Assembly: GCA_002081555.1 (NCBI GenBank)
Contig: KV921236.1
Span: forward strand, 1-50,953
DNA: 50,953 bases
Direction of reading: 5' to 3'
Source of the DNA: Protostelium mycophagum
Taxonomy: Eukaryota > Evosea > Variosea > Protosteliida > Protosteliaceae
The notes beneath the pieces were generated by a model. The model was not told the origin of the DNA. It did no database searches and saw only the letters and a program-made list of their open reading frames with translations. The stretch's first letter is position 1. Each line of letters starts with the position of its first letter. The translations under genes were made by a program, and so were the position numbers. Below, in pieces: positions 1 to 11,100 of the stretch.

Positions 1-18
1 TTTCCGGTCTGATTGACG

Positions 19-2263
19 ATGATGCAGACAGGAAAATTCCTACGTTCCGCTTTCAGTGCTTTAGGACGCACCATGATCTCAGTGCACGAGGGCAGGGCGA
101 CAAACAGATACTTTTCTTTCAACGACCAGAATGTGCAATTTTCTCAACTGTCTAAGTCGACCCAAACCAAAGTTCGGGATTACGATGAAAAAGCTTATCA
201 AGAAGTGTCCGAATCATCGTTTCACAAGAAGGGATTTATGGCCTGGGAGAAGAAACAGAACGTAAAAGAGGGGGCTGGAATATGGATTCAACATTCAATG
301 CCCAGATGGCCGGTGCCGGTAGTGGACCAGCATGGGACCGTTGACTTCTCCCGGTTCAATCTCCTAATGTTTAATGACATGAGGGTGTACAGACAACTCG
401 GAGCGGATCCAAACGGTCTCTTTTTGGACAGATTTCCGTATTATGGTTGGGCACCTGGTTTCTTTGCTTCAAATCTATTATCGTCAATCAGTGAAGATCA
501 TAGTTTATCTGATGCCGCAACAGATGATGAAGACGAGACTTTGGAACGATTTGCAGGCAAGATTGAGAGGGAGAATTATCAGGAGAAATTATTTAAAAGA
601 TATCCTCCAGAACAATTGAATGCTTGTCCACCAAGAAGAGGTACTATATTAAGTTATACCCAAAGTCACAAGGATGCAATGAATTCAACCTCCCATTGAC
701 AACCCTCAATTGTACAATATTACTGCACCGTTTGGTGTGCCTTGTAAAGAATTAGGAGACTTTGGCATGCGCGCACGGCTGGCAGATAACAAAAAACCCA
801 CACAACACATATTTTGCTCGTCAATAGGCAACATGAACGGCATCCTGGACAAATTGTATCTCTTCTCAGATATAGGATTGAAACCGTACATCAAACACAA
901 TTTGGATTCTTTAGAACAAGAGATGCAGCAGAAATCCAATGTAGACCAGGAGATAGTGAAAGAGATGTCTTATATGGGAAGTGGTAGCACTCAATTTTAT
1001 CTTGGCATCAAAGGAAAAGACAGTTTGTATGAGGATGAGAGCAAAAGGGAAGATCTATGGACTATGATTTCAAGACAATGCATAGGCAACATCCGACTTT
1101 GCCTTTGCAACAAACTTACTCAGAGATTGTACGTGACCACTTGGCCTTTTAAAAACTACAATGCAAAAACTTTTGCTGGTTCCAATACTTATCCACTTCC
1201 TGTACTCAAACGCAAAATTGACTTTAAAGGAAACAAACCAGAGATAAAATGGGGAATTATACTGGAACCAAACATTCAAAGTGGGCTGTAGTTGGGGCAC
1301 TAGACTGGTACAAGTCAAAAGTTGTGAGCCCCAGGGGTGAAACAGTACTAAACAACCCAAATAATCCCCTTGTGTGGAATGTGTGCTTACTCAGAGATTG
1401 TACGTGACCACTTGGCCTTTTAAAAACTACAATGCAAAAACTTTTGCTGGTTCCAATACTTATCCAATTCCTGTACTCAAACACAAAATCAACTTTAAAC
1501 TTACTCAGAGATTGTACGTGACCACTTGGCCTTTTAAAAACTACAATGCAAAAACTTTTGCTGGTTCCAATACTTATCCAATTCCTGTACTCAAACACAA
1601 AATCAACTTTAAAGGAAACAAACTAGAGATAAAATGGGGGAATTATGCTGGAACCAAACATTCAAAGTGGGCTGTAGTTGGGGCACTAGACTGGTACAAG
1701 TCAAAAGTTGTGAGCCTCAGGGGTGAAACAGTACCAAACGACCCAAATAATCCCCTTATGTGGAATGTGTGCTTCAGTGGTGCAAATTGCAGAATTGACA
1801 ACCATAACAGAAAGAGCTCTGTGGTGGTAAGATATTATAATATCTTAAATGATCAATACTTCAATTTCAAATTACCTTTAATGGATATTAGATCTGTTTT
1901 ATGGCAAACAGACTACACTCAGCCCTGTCATCAATGATTTCAATGAAAGATGACAGTGTTGGCGGCCTTCCTGACGTCATATAGAACCAAGTCAAGCAAT
2001 GTGCCCAGAACCCAAAAGGTTGCGGACTGACATCTATTGTACCTCCACAAGCCCCTTCTACCGGAAAGCTCCTCTCACAATCCTATCTACATCACAGAAC
2101 TAACTTTCAAGACGGAAAATGCTCAGAACAACGGTACATAGCCACGCATTTTGATAAGAAGACTAAGTTCATTGTGGACCTTGCAACATTCAAGGGAAAG
2201 GTTTGGGAAGGAACTGTCAATTACAGGAAAATGTGCCAACTTGGGTGTGATAAACCACAATAA
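19..2263 (+). pseudogene. DNase II-like nuclease locus, 5' partial and disrupted
   Basis: An intronless stretch resembling acid endonuclease DNase II, which degrades DNA in lysosomes or phagosomes. Two expected catalytic-histidine contexts are visible: GIWIQHSMPRWP (about 267-310) and GTKHSKWAV (about 1650-1680), like the HS-P-FP and DHSKW motifs of the family. The signal peptide and roughly the first 70 residues are absent, so the gene starts left of the window or is truncated. The frame breaks near 680-700, again near 1245 (one G missing from a G run relative to a second copy), and at the junction near 1385. A segment is present three times (separate entry). A further open stretch at 1985-2263 ends NYRKMCQLGCDKPQ and may be its 3' end. 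It lacks the short introns of every other gene here. It is either a pseudogene or badly assembled; confidence in the family is moderate. Confidence 0.55.
1115..1613 (+). repeat. Tandem partial triplication within the DNase II-like locus
   Basis: A segment beginning CTTACTCAGAGATTG occurs at 1115, 1386 and 1500. The second and third copies are 114 bp apart, in frame and nearly identical. The first copy is followed by about 157 bp of downstream gene sequence (to about 1385), which then recurs after the third copy. The first and third units differ by scattered substitutions and by one missing G near 1247. The offset between copies 1 and 2 is 271 bp, so it shifts frame. Confidence 0.9.
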
Positions 2264-2285
2264 CATCCTTTTGACCCCTGACACA

Positions 2286-2291
2286 AATAAA
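2286..2291 (+). terminator. Polyadenylation signal after DNase II-like locus
   Basis: AATAAA lies 23 nt after the TAA stop at 2261-2263. It is well placed as the 3' processing signal of the upstream locus. Confidence 0.5.
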
Positions 2292-2373
2292 AGCAATATT
2301 TCTTGTTGTATTATTTGTAGTGTGGCGGTCCTAACTCCTAAACCCACCATCACTGTCCATTCATGATAACACT

Positions 2374-2995
2374 TCACTTTATTGAATGCTGATACCTGTG
2401 GTGTGTGAAAAAAAATGTATCGTGTCGACGATTAAATATTTGACATACAAAAATTTCACCTGTACACTGTACTTCTCTGTGCTCATGTCCCTTGCAGTTG
2501 TGCGACACAATTTTCGATGGAATAAAGCAGTCATATCTTCCATATTTTTTATATGGCCATGCTCCTTGATTTGTTGACGGGGAATTTCCTGTTTCGTATT
2601 TCCAGTGTGAGAATCGCACGCGCTGTGGCCGTGATGCGAAGCGAAAAATTCCATACAAGGTTGAGCTTGTACTGTTCGGGCATCATGTAGAGAGAAAATC
2701 TCTGCTTGAAGTGGGCACTTCCACCATCAGACCAGAGGTGAATTTTGGTGAACTACAACGTGTCAGAGCTATTTTATACATTATAAAGACTCACACCACA
2801 CAGTTCACCAGAGATCGCCACACAGTACGTACGAAAGATGGGTCCTACGAATCTCGAGTGAAATTGTCGCTATATTTCCAACACAGACCACTGAACTTTC
2901 TCTCAGAAGTGGCTGAGTGTCTCACCAAGACAACCTGTCGCAACCGATTTGCAAACCTTGTTCTTGTTGCTTTAGTTCTGATTACGTCCCCATAG
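2374..2995. other. Unassigned region with competing open frames
   Basis: On the minus strand a 94-codon frame runs 2658 to 2374 and overlaps an AATAAA at 2383-2378 beside its stop, which would suit a small gene converging on the DNase II-like locus. On the plus strand a frame is open from 2570 to 2994, and further back to 2444 if one TGA at 2567 is ignored; it contains CENRTRCGRDAKRK and basic stretches. I recognise no family in either and cannot decide which, if either, is real. The strands are shadows of each other, so at most one is likely to be coding. Confidence 0.25.
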
Positions 2996-3036
2996 GCAGT
3001 TTCGGGCGTCTTCTGGTTGTTGGAAACCCCAAAATC

Positions 3037-3052
3037 ACGGTAAGAACCGTGA
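3037..3052. promoter_or_regulatory. CACGGT..ACCGTG palindrome upstream of acyl-CoA synthetase
   Basis: CACGGTAAGAACCGTG has two 6-bp arms around AAGA, 119 bp before the ATG at 3171. Related palindromes occur at 18953, 42212 and 42275. The run 3108-3144 (GT..CAG with a pyrimidine-rich end) may be a 5' UTR intron. Whether the palindrome is bound by a protein is unknown. Confidence 0.3.
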
Positions 3053-3170
3053 AACTCGTGAAATTGTCTGCACCCAATTGTCGTGTCAAAAATGACGTCT
3101 CGTCCTGTCAGAAAACTCACCATCCTTTTTCTCACTTTCTTCAGACGCGCAGCTGGCATTCTCCCCGATC

Positions 3171-5908
3171 ATGACCCATTTGACCACTGTGCCTCAAAGC
3201 TCTGCGGACATCCTCTGTAACGCCTACCGATTCTTCCGACCTATAAAGACGTATGCTGTCGAGATCACTCCAGCGGGGGAGGGAGAAAGTGGCGTCTTTA
3301 GGAATGCTGCATCAAAGGACGCTCTCGTCAAGACACCACATGAGGGCGTAAACACTGTGTATGATCTCCTTCAACTCGCCGCCAAGAAGACACCTAACGC
3401 GCCAGCCACCGGCACACGACCTCTAAAGAAGGTAAATGCTATCATTCCGATGTCATTGATTTCATAGGTTCACGTCGTTGAGAAGGAAGTGAAGAACCTT
3501 CTGGGAATCACAGAGAAGAAGCAATGGTCTTTCCTCGAGCTCGGTCCTTTTGAGTGGCACTCTTACGCAGTAAGTTTCATGTCTTTGGCGGCTGATCTCG
3601 CTCATGCTAATCCAGGAAGTGTTGGATTCGGCCGAACACATCGGATACGCCTTCACCACAGAGGAATTCGGATCAATGAAGAGTGGTGATAGATTCGGGA
3701 TATATGCAGACACCTCTGAACAGGTTCATCACTCCATCTTTAAACAATATCTCACCATAGACAGTGGCTCACCGTCGCCAACGGCTGTTTCACACAGAAC
3801 ATCACCATCGCGACTGTCTACGCGAACCTTGGCGAAGAGGGTGTCATTTACTCTCTCAACGACACATCTGCATCCCACATTCTGACCGATGTCGCCCTCT
3901 TAGGGTCCCTCCTTAAGGTTTGAACAAAAGTGAAGATCAAATCACTCAGTGCTGAAAATGATAGACAATCGATCATTTGCCAAAAGTAAAGTATGTCTTT
4001 CACACTGATCATCGCGAAGCTGTTGACCAGAAGACCGTAGACGCACTCACACAAAAGGGCATAAAGGTATATTTTGTTGCATCATGAAGTGGCGTTCACT
4101 TGGAAATCTCGTTGACTTTTCGAGGTGTTCTCCTTCACCCAGTTGTCTGAAACCGCCGCAAAACTGACGGTCAAAACCAACCCCCCAAGACCTGAAGACC
4201 TGGCACTGATCATGTACACTTCTGGTACAACAGGTGTTCCCAAGGGAGTCATGATCACCCACGGCAACATCATCGGTGAGATCATCGAAATTTCGCGGAA
4301 ATTCCCGAGACTGACTGTAGTTCAGCCTCCGTTGCAAACAATCTTCACAGTCTGTGCATCAACTTGAAAATCGGACCAGGCGACAACTACTGCTCATTCC
4401 TGCCGCTGGCTCATATCTTTGAGCTCACAGTCCAATACAGCATTCTATTTTGTGGGGGTTCCCTCGCCTTCGGCTCGCCCAGGTGGGATCATCGCAATGA
4501 AATGCGATGCAACTACAACGGACTGATGGTGATCAGGACCATGACAGATGATCTCGTGAAAGATTGCAAGGGCGATCTTAATGAGGCAAAGCCCACGCTT
4601 TTAGCCGGAGTTCCGGTGCTGTGGGAGCGTATCAGAAAGGGATCAAACGATAAATTGAAGAAGGCACCTTCCCTGATGCAGCAGATCTTCTCTTGGGCTT
4701 ACTCCGCCAAAGATCTGGCTCTCCATTATGGGTTCGCCTCTCTTCCCGTTGTAGACCAGGTGAGTTTATTTTCCCGCCGAAACACTCGTGTACAGGATTT
4801 TGATATTATCAGGTCCTCTTTGATAAATTCAAAGCGGTTGTGGGAGGAAAAGTCAGAGGTATCGTGTCTGGCGGCGCACCACTCTCTCACTCCACCCACC
4901 AATTCCTCCGTATCGTTTTCAACATCCCCGCATGCCAAGGTTACGGTGCGTTGTAGATGCGTACTGGCCTCCGAAAACTGAGTGGAGTTCAGGTCTGACA
5001 GAGACCACCGGATCCCTCACCTGCCAGCCCATGGACCACTTGGGAACAGGTATCGCGGGCGCACTCGCCCGAGGTGTAGAGGTTAAACTTGTCGACGTGA
5101 GTGAGATGGGATACACCCATAATGACAAGCCTTGTCCTCGTGGAGAATTGTGGGTCAGAGGACCCAATATCGCGCGAGGATACTACAACCAGCCAGAAAA
5201 AACCAAGGAAGAGTTCAAAGAGGGAGGATGGTTCGCCACCGGCGACATTGTACAAGTGGGAGATTTCGCAGAAATTTCATGGAGATTGATTGGAAATTTC
5301 AGATGAACGAGGATGGCACGATTACCATTGTAGACAGAAAGAAGAACTTGGTCAAGTTGCCTCACGGAGAGTACATCGCCTTGGAGGCCATTGAGTCCAA
5401 ACTGAAGCAAGATCTGTTTGTAGATGAGATCTGCATTGTGGCAGATCCCCAGGTCGATCTACCCGCAGCGGTGGTGTTGCCCAACAGGATCAACTTGATC
5501 AAGTTTGCCACTGAAAACGGCATTGACGCAACCGATTTTGAGAAGCTCGTCAGAAACGAAAAGGTCATAAAATATTTCAATGTATTTCACCAAACCAAAT
5601 TAAAATGAATAATCCGAGTTATTGTTAAAGATTGGCAGGTTGTAGAGGCAGTGAAGAAATCCCTCCACACAACAGGAGCAAAGGAGAAGATGAAGGTATA
5701 CGAGAAACCATCAGGAGTTTATCTCACCTCAGACGGTGCGTTGTAGTTCGTGATGTCCTCCTTTATTTATTTTATATTTTGGTAATTCTGATACACGGTA
5801 GAATGGACTCCACAATCTGGACTCGTCACAGCTGCATCCAAGATAAAGAGGCAGGATATACAGAAAAGATACAAAGAGGACATCGATAATCTCTTCGGAC
5901 GCAAATAG
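3171..5908 (+). CDS. Long-chain acyl-CoA synthetase (AMP-forming), 13 exons
   Basis: Activates long-chain fatty acids to acyl-CoA via an acyl-adenylate. Exons I can join in phase: 3171-3431, 3468-3569, 3616-3723, 3765-3917, 3965-4066, 4125-4275, 4326-4482, 4537-4759, 4813-4945, 4993-5249, 5303-5563, 5639-5735, 5802-5908, giving 703 aa, the usual family length. Motifs in order: [10 protein letters not shown] region, P-loop-like [12 protein letters not shown] (residues 272-283), [44 protein letters not shown], and the C-terminal [15 protein letters not shown]. Intron 4483-4536 is 54 nt, a multiple of three with no stop, so it could be mistaken for coding sequence; removing it restores the conserved GSPRTMTDD segment. 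There is no clear membrane anchor and no C-terminal SKL. An AATAAA follows at 5938. Confidence 0.95.
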
Positions 5909-5937
5909 AGAGGATTACATTGAGGGCAATCTTCACT

Positions 5938-5943
5938 AATAAA
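5938..5943 (+). terminator. Polyadenylation signal of acyl-CoA synthetase
   Basis: AATAAA lies 30 nt after the TAG at 5906-5908, in the 151-bp space between this gene and the convergent PARG-like gene. I see no matching AATAAA for the minus-strand partner in that space. Confidence 0.6.
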
Positions 5944-6059
5944 ACAGATAAAAATCTCTTCATTCAGTTGGATTCACGCTTCCTCACCCACCTGCTCCTC
6001 CATCAGTAAAATGTTTAAAAACCACCAAGACCAAAGAAACCAAATCTTAAAGAAAGGAC

Positions 6060-7830
6060 TCACTTCTCCAGCTCCTCCTCAAAAGGAAGGAGGTTTCCCC
6101 TTGGGTTGTGTTTCATCCCGGTGTTTTTGTCATCAAAAATAGCAAAGACGATCTCCACAAAATTGAACCCGTTATTGGTCGATGTTGATGGTGCATTGCG
6201 GGGCCATCTGTTCATGTCATCAGTACAGAGACAAAATAATATTGAAAAAAGTGACAATCTACAACCTGCCGATCTCATCAAAGAAGATCGCGGCGACATG
6301 TTTAGGAGGGCAACCATATGCCCCACACCCGAAAGCACTCAGTACCAAATGATCGTGCCCACCATGCGCACAAATGTTCAGAATGGTCCTCACTTTTCGC
6401 CTCATGGCTGTTTCATCAGCACGAGACATTCTCGGCTCACTATTTTCGGAGGAATCTTCGTCCAGATTGGGTTGTCGTACCGCAGAGACACTTATGAAGG
6501 ACAATGAGACAGGAGAGGGCATGAAAGCATAACCCGTTGCCTCTTCTGTTCTGAACACAAGGGTGTCCGGGGTATGCACACCTGATCCATTTAGCGTGGA
6601 ATAAAGAGCGTACAGATGTCTGAAGATTGAATTGATGACGTCATCAAATTTGCACACCAAAGAAGAATTTAAAATGAAAATACAAAGACAACTACAATTT
6701 TGTAGTGTTCTCACCTCCATATAATGGCATTGGATACTCCCACTGTCGCTTCTGGTCGAGTTGGTATGGGTCACATAATGACTGGAATAAATTACTCCTG
6801 CGGAAGATGTTCTCCTCTTGGGCTCCTGCTCCGTCTTCGATTGTCAGATTGATTTCTTATCGTTTATTTGTTCATTTTGTTGGTGGCAAAGCCGCCATCA
6901 AATTGGCCTGAATAAATACAAAAACATTGTTTGCCACAATCTCAAAATTCAGCGAATATAAAGTCTGGATATCTGCTGGTAATTGCACCGAGAAATACTC
7001 ACTCTCCCAACCTCCACCAGGGTGTGACTGGCTAGCCATATTGAGGACCGCTGGTTTTATCCCAGTGCGATCGTACATTTCCAAGGCTACCTCCAAGCAA
7101 TCCCCTTGCACCACCTGATGATGTCATCACAATTATTCTGGCGGGAAAATTACCTTTACGGTGAGAGAGGGTGTTGATTCTATTTCTGCCTTTTCCTCTG
7201 CGGGTTCGGCGTTGGCCACATCTCCGGCTGGCACCTCAGCCTTTGAAGGTACCGAAGATTCTTCATCTTTAATGCTCGACTTTCTCTTACGCTTGGGAGG
7301 TTTAAATTCGAAAGGGTGGTTCTCTTGGAAGACAGCAGTTGTTTCTGCGGTCTTGATCATGGCTTTTTTGGACAAAGTGACAGGCTGTACAAGGTGAGAA
7401 GGGAGTGATTAATGGCGGGCACCTTTCCATCAGAAGTCCAATAGCACCCTCTTAAGCATGCCTCAATAGTACTGATCTAATTGTCTTAAAAACTCTCCTT
7501 GATGTTGCCATACCTGAACTAATTGACGAAGATTTTTGATCAGTGAATATTGACTCCTGCTTGCAAAATTGTTCTTCTCTTTCACCCATTGTTCTGGCGA
7601 GAAAATGGTCCTTCTAATGGCTTCTTTGGCTCTCTTACAGTCAGGTGAGGAATATAACTCTGGAAAGTAATCTTGGAAGAGCTCAGGTTCACCGCCACTC
7701 GGCGATATGATACCGAATGGAATATGTCTGCCTGCCGTTCCTGGTTCTCCTCAATTCATAATTCTTAACTTTGATTTACGATATTACCCTTCCCGTGTTG
7801 GACGGTCTTCTGTCTTCTCTTGTTGTTCAT
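6060..7830 (-). CDS. Microbial-type poly(ADP-ribose) glycohydrolase (TIGR02452/DUF2263-like)
   Basis: Predicted to remove ADP-ribose chains through a macrodomain-like PARG fold. Exons on the minus strand: 7788-7830, 7514-7749, 7154-7384, 7003-7114, 6715-6834, 6266-6581, 6060-6207, all joining in phase to 401 aa. The signature is split across an intron: NMASQSHPGGGW then ENGAGAQEEN, with the adjacent E214-E215 as likely catalytic acids. Further family blocks are HTPDTLVFR, RRKVRTILNICAHGGHD and LSAFGCGAYGCPP. Residues 122-129 (PPKRKRKS) form a basic patch that would suit a nuclear signal. Residues 15-93 form an extra N-terminal region (IIFSPEQW-type helices) followed by an acidic, low-complexity linker. 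Intron 6835-7002 (168 nt) is long for this window. The start is chosen as the first ATG giving an in-phase first exon. Confidence 0.88.
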
Positions 7831-8157
7831 GATGATCAGCTTTGTGTAAATTACGCTCTCCCGATTCCACGAAATGTTTCGCAGAGATATTCGCAAATTT
7901 CAGTCGCCATAAATCTGCATCTTTGATGAATTTTCCAATCTAAAATAATTTATTTCAATATTGTTTTCTCCTTTGTTATCTTGTTGTAGAGTCATCTATA
8001 GCAGGTAGATCATAACCCCACAAGGGTTAAAATTAACAATTTGTTGTATGAGATGGGAGCAAGTACACGACCAAATCTTCTGTTGAAATAAATCCGTCTT
8101 CAGTTTCTACAACTCAAATATGGTCATAAGCTGAATTGAATTGTAAAGAACAGAGTT
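7831..8157. other. Intergenic space between PARG-like start and DOCK 3' end
   Basis: About 330 bp without a recognised gene. It must hold the promoter of the minus-strand PARG-like gene and the 3' flank of the DOCK gene. It is AT-rich towards 7950-8100. I see no convincing TATA box. Confidence 0.5.
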
Positions 8158-8162
8158 TTATT
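8157..8162 (-). terminator. AATAAA overlapping the DOCK stop codon
   Basis: Read on the minus strand the sequence is CAACAATAAAAC: the TAA stop (8160-8158) lies inside AATAAA. The 3' UTR would then be only the usual 10-30 nt between signal and cleavage site. Confidence 0.6.
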
Positions 8163-11100
8163 GTTGTGACATCCTTGGTGTTGGAGGTGGTGGTTGAATC
8201 GTCACCGTGGGTGTGGATGCCGAAGATACCAGCTTCTCATGCTTCTCTTTGGCTTGTTGTTTCGCGGTCTTCTCTGCTGCTTGGATATCCAAAGCTGCCT
8301 GTTGGGATTTCTCAGATTTTTTGAGGAGATTTCATCGACATTTCACCTTGGCGAGAACACTTGCACCGTCGAACTTTGAGGTGAAGGTTGTCATGATCGT
8401 TTGGAACTTGTCTTCGAGCATCCTATGAAACGGTATCTGTTCTGTACCGATGATCCTCTGGTTTATTTCCAGACCCAATTTGGAGAGTAGAATCACCTGA
8501 TGTTGGTATGAGCTTTGATCATTTAAATAAAAGGGATTTTAAGTCAATAAAAGCAAAACACACCTCTCCCATCACTTCTCTCAGTTTAGTTTGGTGTTCA
8601 AGACTGGCGGTTGTGCCTTCTCCCAGGAAAACTTCACAGAACTTCATCGGACCGACGTGTACAGCTGTCAAAATATCAATCTAACATCCTTTGAAATTCC
8701 GTCGAAATTCCTCACTTGTGGCGAGGGTTCCGGTGAGCAGCGCTTGCAGCTGGTTTTTTCTGGGTGGTGAAGTGTAGACTTCTGTCTTGAATTGTGTTGC
8801 TCGCTCAGACATGGACTCGATTGCGCACTCCACAGGATCAAGGATGATCTACATCGTTGTAGAGCGTAAACAATATTTCTTTTTTTGAATTTTCTTCATC
8901 ACAACGGGAGAACTTTTGATGCTGCAGTTTTGCCGCAACAATTTCAACGAAATTTCGATTAGATTTCACTTACGTCCTCTTGTCGAACAATCTGCAATCT
9001 GTTGTTCATATAAGGGAAAGACTTCGCGATATAATAGATCGTCTTTCTCTTCTGTTGCCTTCCCACATCATCTTCATTGAATTTTCCTCCACCTGTCATG
9101 AACGGAATTTCACTGAGAAATCGAGCTGTACAGAGGTCACGTGACCGTTGTAAAGAGGATTGTAGAATGAAAGATACTCACATATGTTGAAATTTTGTGA
9201 AGACAGAGAGTCCCTCTGATTCAATTCGGCCATATCCAAATAAGGTTTGACCGCGACAATCTACAACCAGTCAAAAGAGGTAGATGTATTTCAGTTTACC
9301 TGGAAGTGAATCTTTTCGGGGTCTAGAGTGTCTGTCTCTACCTCTCTATTTGGCAGAGAGACAATGTTGGCGACGTCTAATTTTGTCTTGGTTGACAGGT
9401 GTTTCTGTGCACATTCAGCTATTGATAGTTTTTGTCAATATATCATAGAATTTTCTAGTGTCGTTGTAGATGGTCGAAAAGATGATTGTAGATGGTCAGA
9501 ACTCCTCACGATCAGACTTTGGGCGATGTTTCCGATGGTAAACTTGAATCTCTTCTTGTAGATGTAATATTTTCCGTGTTCTTCACCGAGAAATTTTTTT
9601 CCATAGAAGACAACTCTGTAATACCTCGAAAATACCTCCCTCCCCTCGACCGTCTACAATCGTTCAGAAAATTCAGAAAAAAAGGTCACGTACCGAAGAG
9701 ACGAGTTTCTCGGCCAATTTCTCAAAGTTATTGGCCCACTTGATCATCTCGGCGAAGTTCTTATCGTGTTTGTAGATGAGCATCAGTACGTGTTGTATTT
9801 CAAGACATAGCTCATATCTACCTTCCTAGTGATTGTCAAAAAATATATTTATTGTTAATATCGTTTCAAATCTGTATCTTTGAAGATTGTTCGCATTTTT
9901 TGAGTTAAAATACTGCAAGGTTAGATTTTTTCACCATGAGATTGAAGATCCAAAGCCACATAATTTTTGGCATTTTGAGAAAACTCGAATAGAAGTGTCA
10001 AAAACTGCCAGAAAACTTTACGCCCAGAGGACATCAAGCATCAAACTCTCTTGTAAAATAAAAATTCGCTCACTCTCTCTAGTAGATTTGATCCGTTCTT
10101 CAAGAAATTGATCATTCCATTCAAATTCCAGCTTGAAGACTGAAACCTCGCCTCATCCGCCTGCATCATTCAATTTTCCACGAAATTTCGACTATATTGT
10201 CGTTGTAGTTCACTCACGAATACGTCCTCGGAGAGTTGTAGTTCTTGGAATACGTTGGGAGAAATGGCGCCAAAAGGGTTACGCATCGGATCTTTTTCTC
10301 GGAAATCTCTCGGAAGTTGTCCCGGAGAATTCCTGTTTACGTATTGACAGATCATAAAAGCTATTGTTATCTTTGTCTGTGCAGCCTCCTCCGTATTTCC
10401 TATGTCATTTAGAGGATACATCTTGAATTTTTTTATTCAATATATGCAGGAGCACAATGCTGAATACTTGTTATGCAGATAAAATGAGTCACAAAAGATC
10501 GTGACAGAAACGAAAATTCACACCCCATTGTACTTGAATGAGTGACAAGCTGTCAAGCCACGTCATTCTTAGATCGGGGGAATCTATGTAATCATCTGCA
10601 ATATTCCTGTAGATGTCTGCAGTGGCCTCCTCATCTACCCAATTAATTGCGATCTTTGCGTCATACTTGGTGATGTCATCGAGCCTGTCATAATTCAGTG
10701 AAAATTCAGTGGAAATTCTCAGGAAAATAGGTTGGAAACTTCCGTGAAAATTATACCTGTTGATGAGCTCTCTCAATCCAACGGAAAATTGTTCCTCCGC
10801 TCCGACCTGCAGTTTTTAGAATTTCTTCGAATTTTCACCGAGACTTTTACCTCCGTACAATATTGTGTGATATCTTTGAGTGATATCGCAAGTATGGAAT
10901 TCTCCTTTTTCTTTTCTCCGATATGACGTGATGATGATACAGAGGCAAAGTGTCTCACTCTGGCCACACTGTGCATTTCTTTCCAGTTTAATTTACATAA
11001 CACGTAAAATGTGGCGCTGGCCTTCGATCTACAACAGTGTAAATATGTATTTGATGTTTTCGTGATTTATTCTCTACATATTACCAATAAACTTGTTTAT

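Noticed and set aside
1070-1598. Minus-strand repeated protein over the DNase II-like locus
   Set aside because: It is the antisense shadow of the duplicated segment; the plus strand carries the family motifs.
4483-4536. Eighteen extra residues in the acyl-CoA synthetase
   Set aside because: The stretch has GT..AG ends and interrupts a conserved block; it is a stop-free intron whose length is a multiple of three.
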